From JAEHCY01 sp964519095 (GTDB lineage: Bacteria > Pseudomonadota > Gammaproteobacteria > Chromatiales > Chromatiaceae): DNA of 5,913 nucleotides. The stretch lies in contig CAZFHV010000185.1 of assembly GCA_964519095.1 (NCBI GenBank), forward strand, positions 1-5,913, written 5' to 3'. The notes beneath the pieces are model-generated. The model searched no databases, was not told where the DNA came from, and was given only the letters and a program-made list of their open reading frames with translations. Positions 5,889-5,913 of this stretch are shown here, piece after piece; positions within the stretch are counted from its first letter, which is position 1; each line of letters begins with the position of its first letter. Position numbers and translations under genes: made by a program.

Positions 5889-5913
5889 GGAAGAACCCGG
5901 ACAAAACTGGAAG

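Noticed and set aside
5302..5904. Overlapping 200-codon minus-strand frame in the membrane-protein locus
   Set aside because: Its product is Pro/Arg/Gly-rich with no membrane pattern. The other frame gives regular hydrophobic helices and family-like motifs, so this one is its shadow.

Overview
The window is GC-rich bacterial DNA (roughly two-thirds G+C by eye). It carries, entirely on the minus strand, the gene order rlmE - ftsH - folP - glmM. This is the same order as the Escherichia coli rlmE(ftsJ)-ftsH(hflB)-folP-glmM cluster and is typical of Gammaproteobacteria. The FtsH start (MSDMAKNLILW), the high GC and the BtuM-like neighbour fit a high-GC gammaproteobacterium, perhaps of the Chromatiales/Ectothiorhodospiraceae kind. 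That placement is an inference and is not proven by the window.

Reading right to left, in the direction of transcription:
- 5888-5316: a six-helix membrane protein, probably a BtuM-type solitary vitamin B12 transporter. Its reading frame stays open to the window edge.
- 5315-5119: a 197-bp intergenic region with several GC-rich inverted repeats, a convincing -35/-10 promoter (5205-5177) and a short rlmE leader.
- 5118-4495: rlmE, 23S rRNA 2'-O-methyltransferase.
- 4427-2493: ftsH, the membrane AAA+ zinc protease.
- 2446-1586: folP, dihydropteroate synthase.
- 1599-253: glmM, phosphoglucosamine mutase, overlapping folP by 14 bp.
- 252-1: no convincing gene. A weak terminator-like hairpin lies just after glmM, and short repeats follow.

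The four core genes look like one transcription unit. Gaps are 67 bp (rlmE/ftsH), 46 bp (ftsH/folP) and -14 bp (folP/glmM), and no strong terminator lies between them. The products cover ribosome maturation (RlmE), membrane protein quality control (FtsH), folate synthesis (FolP) and UDP-GlcNAc precursor supply for peptidoglycan and LPS (GlmM). All four enzymes keep their catalytic motifs and have normal lengths.

I see no novel multi-gene system here. The points most worth a second look are three. The BtuM-like protein has a conserved-looking cysteine and no ECF energising module in view. The rlmE promoter has a -35 that could serve both sigma-70 and the heat-shock sigma factor. The same inverted-repeat arms (CACCCG/CGGGTG) occur just upstream of both rlmE and folP, and in the rlmE leader they enclose the only Shine-Dalgarno-like sequence.
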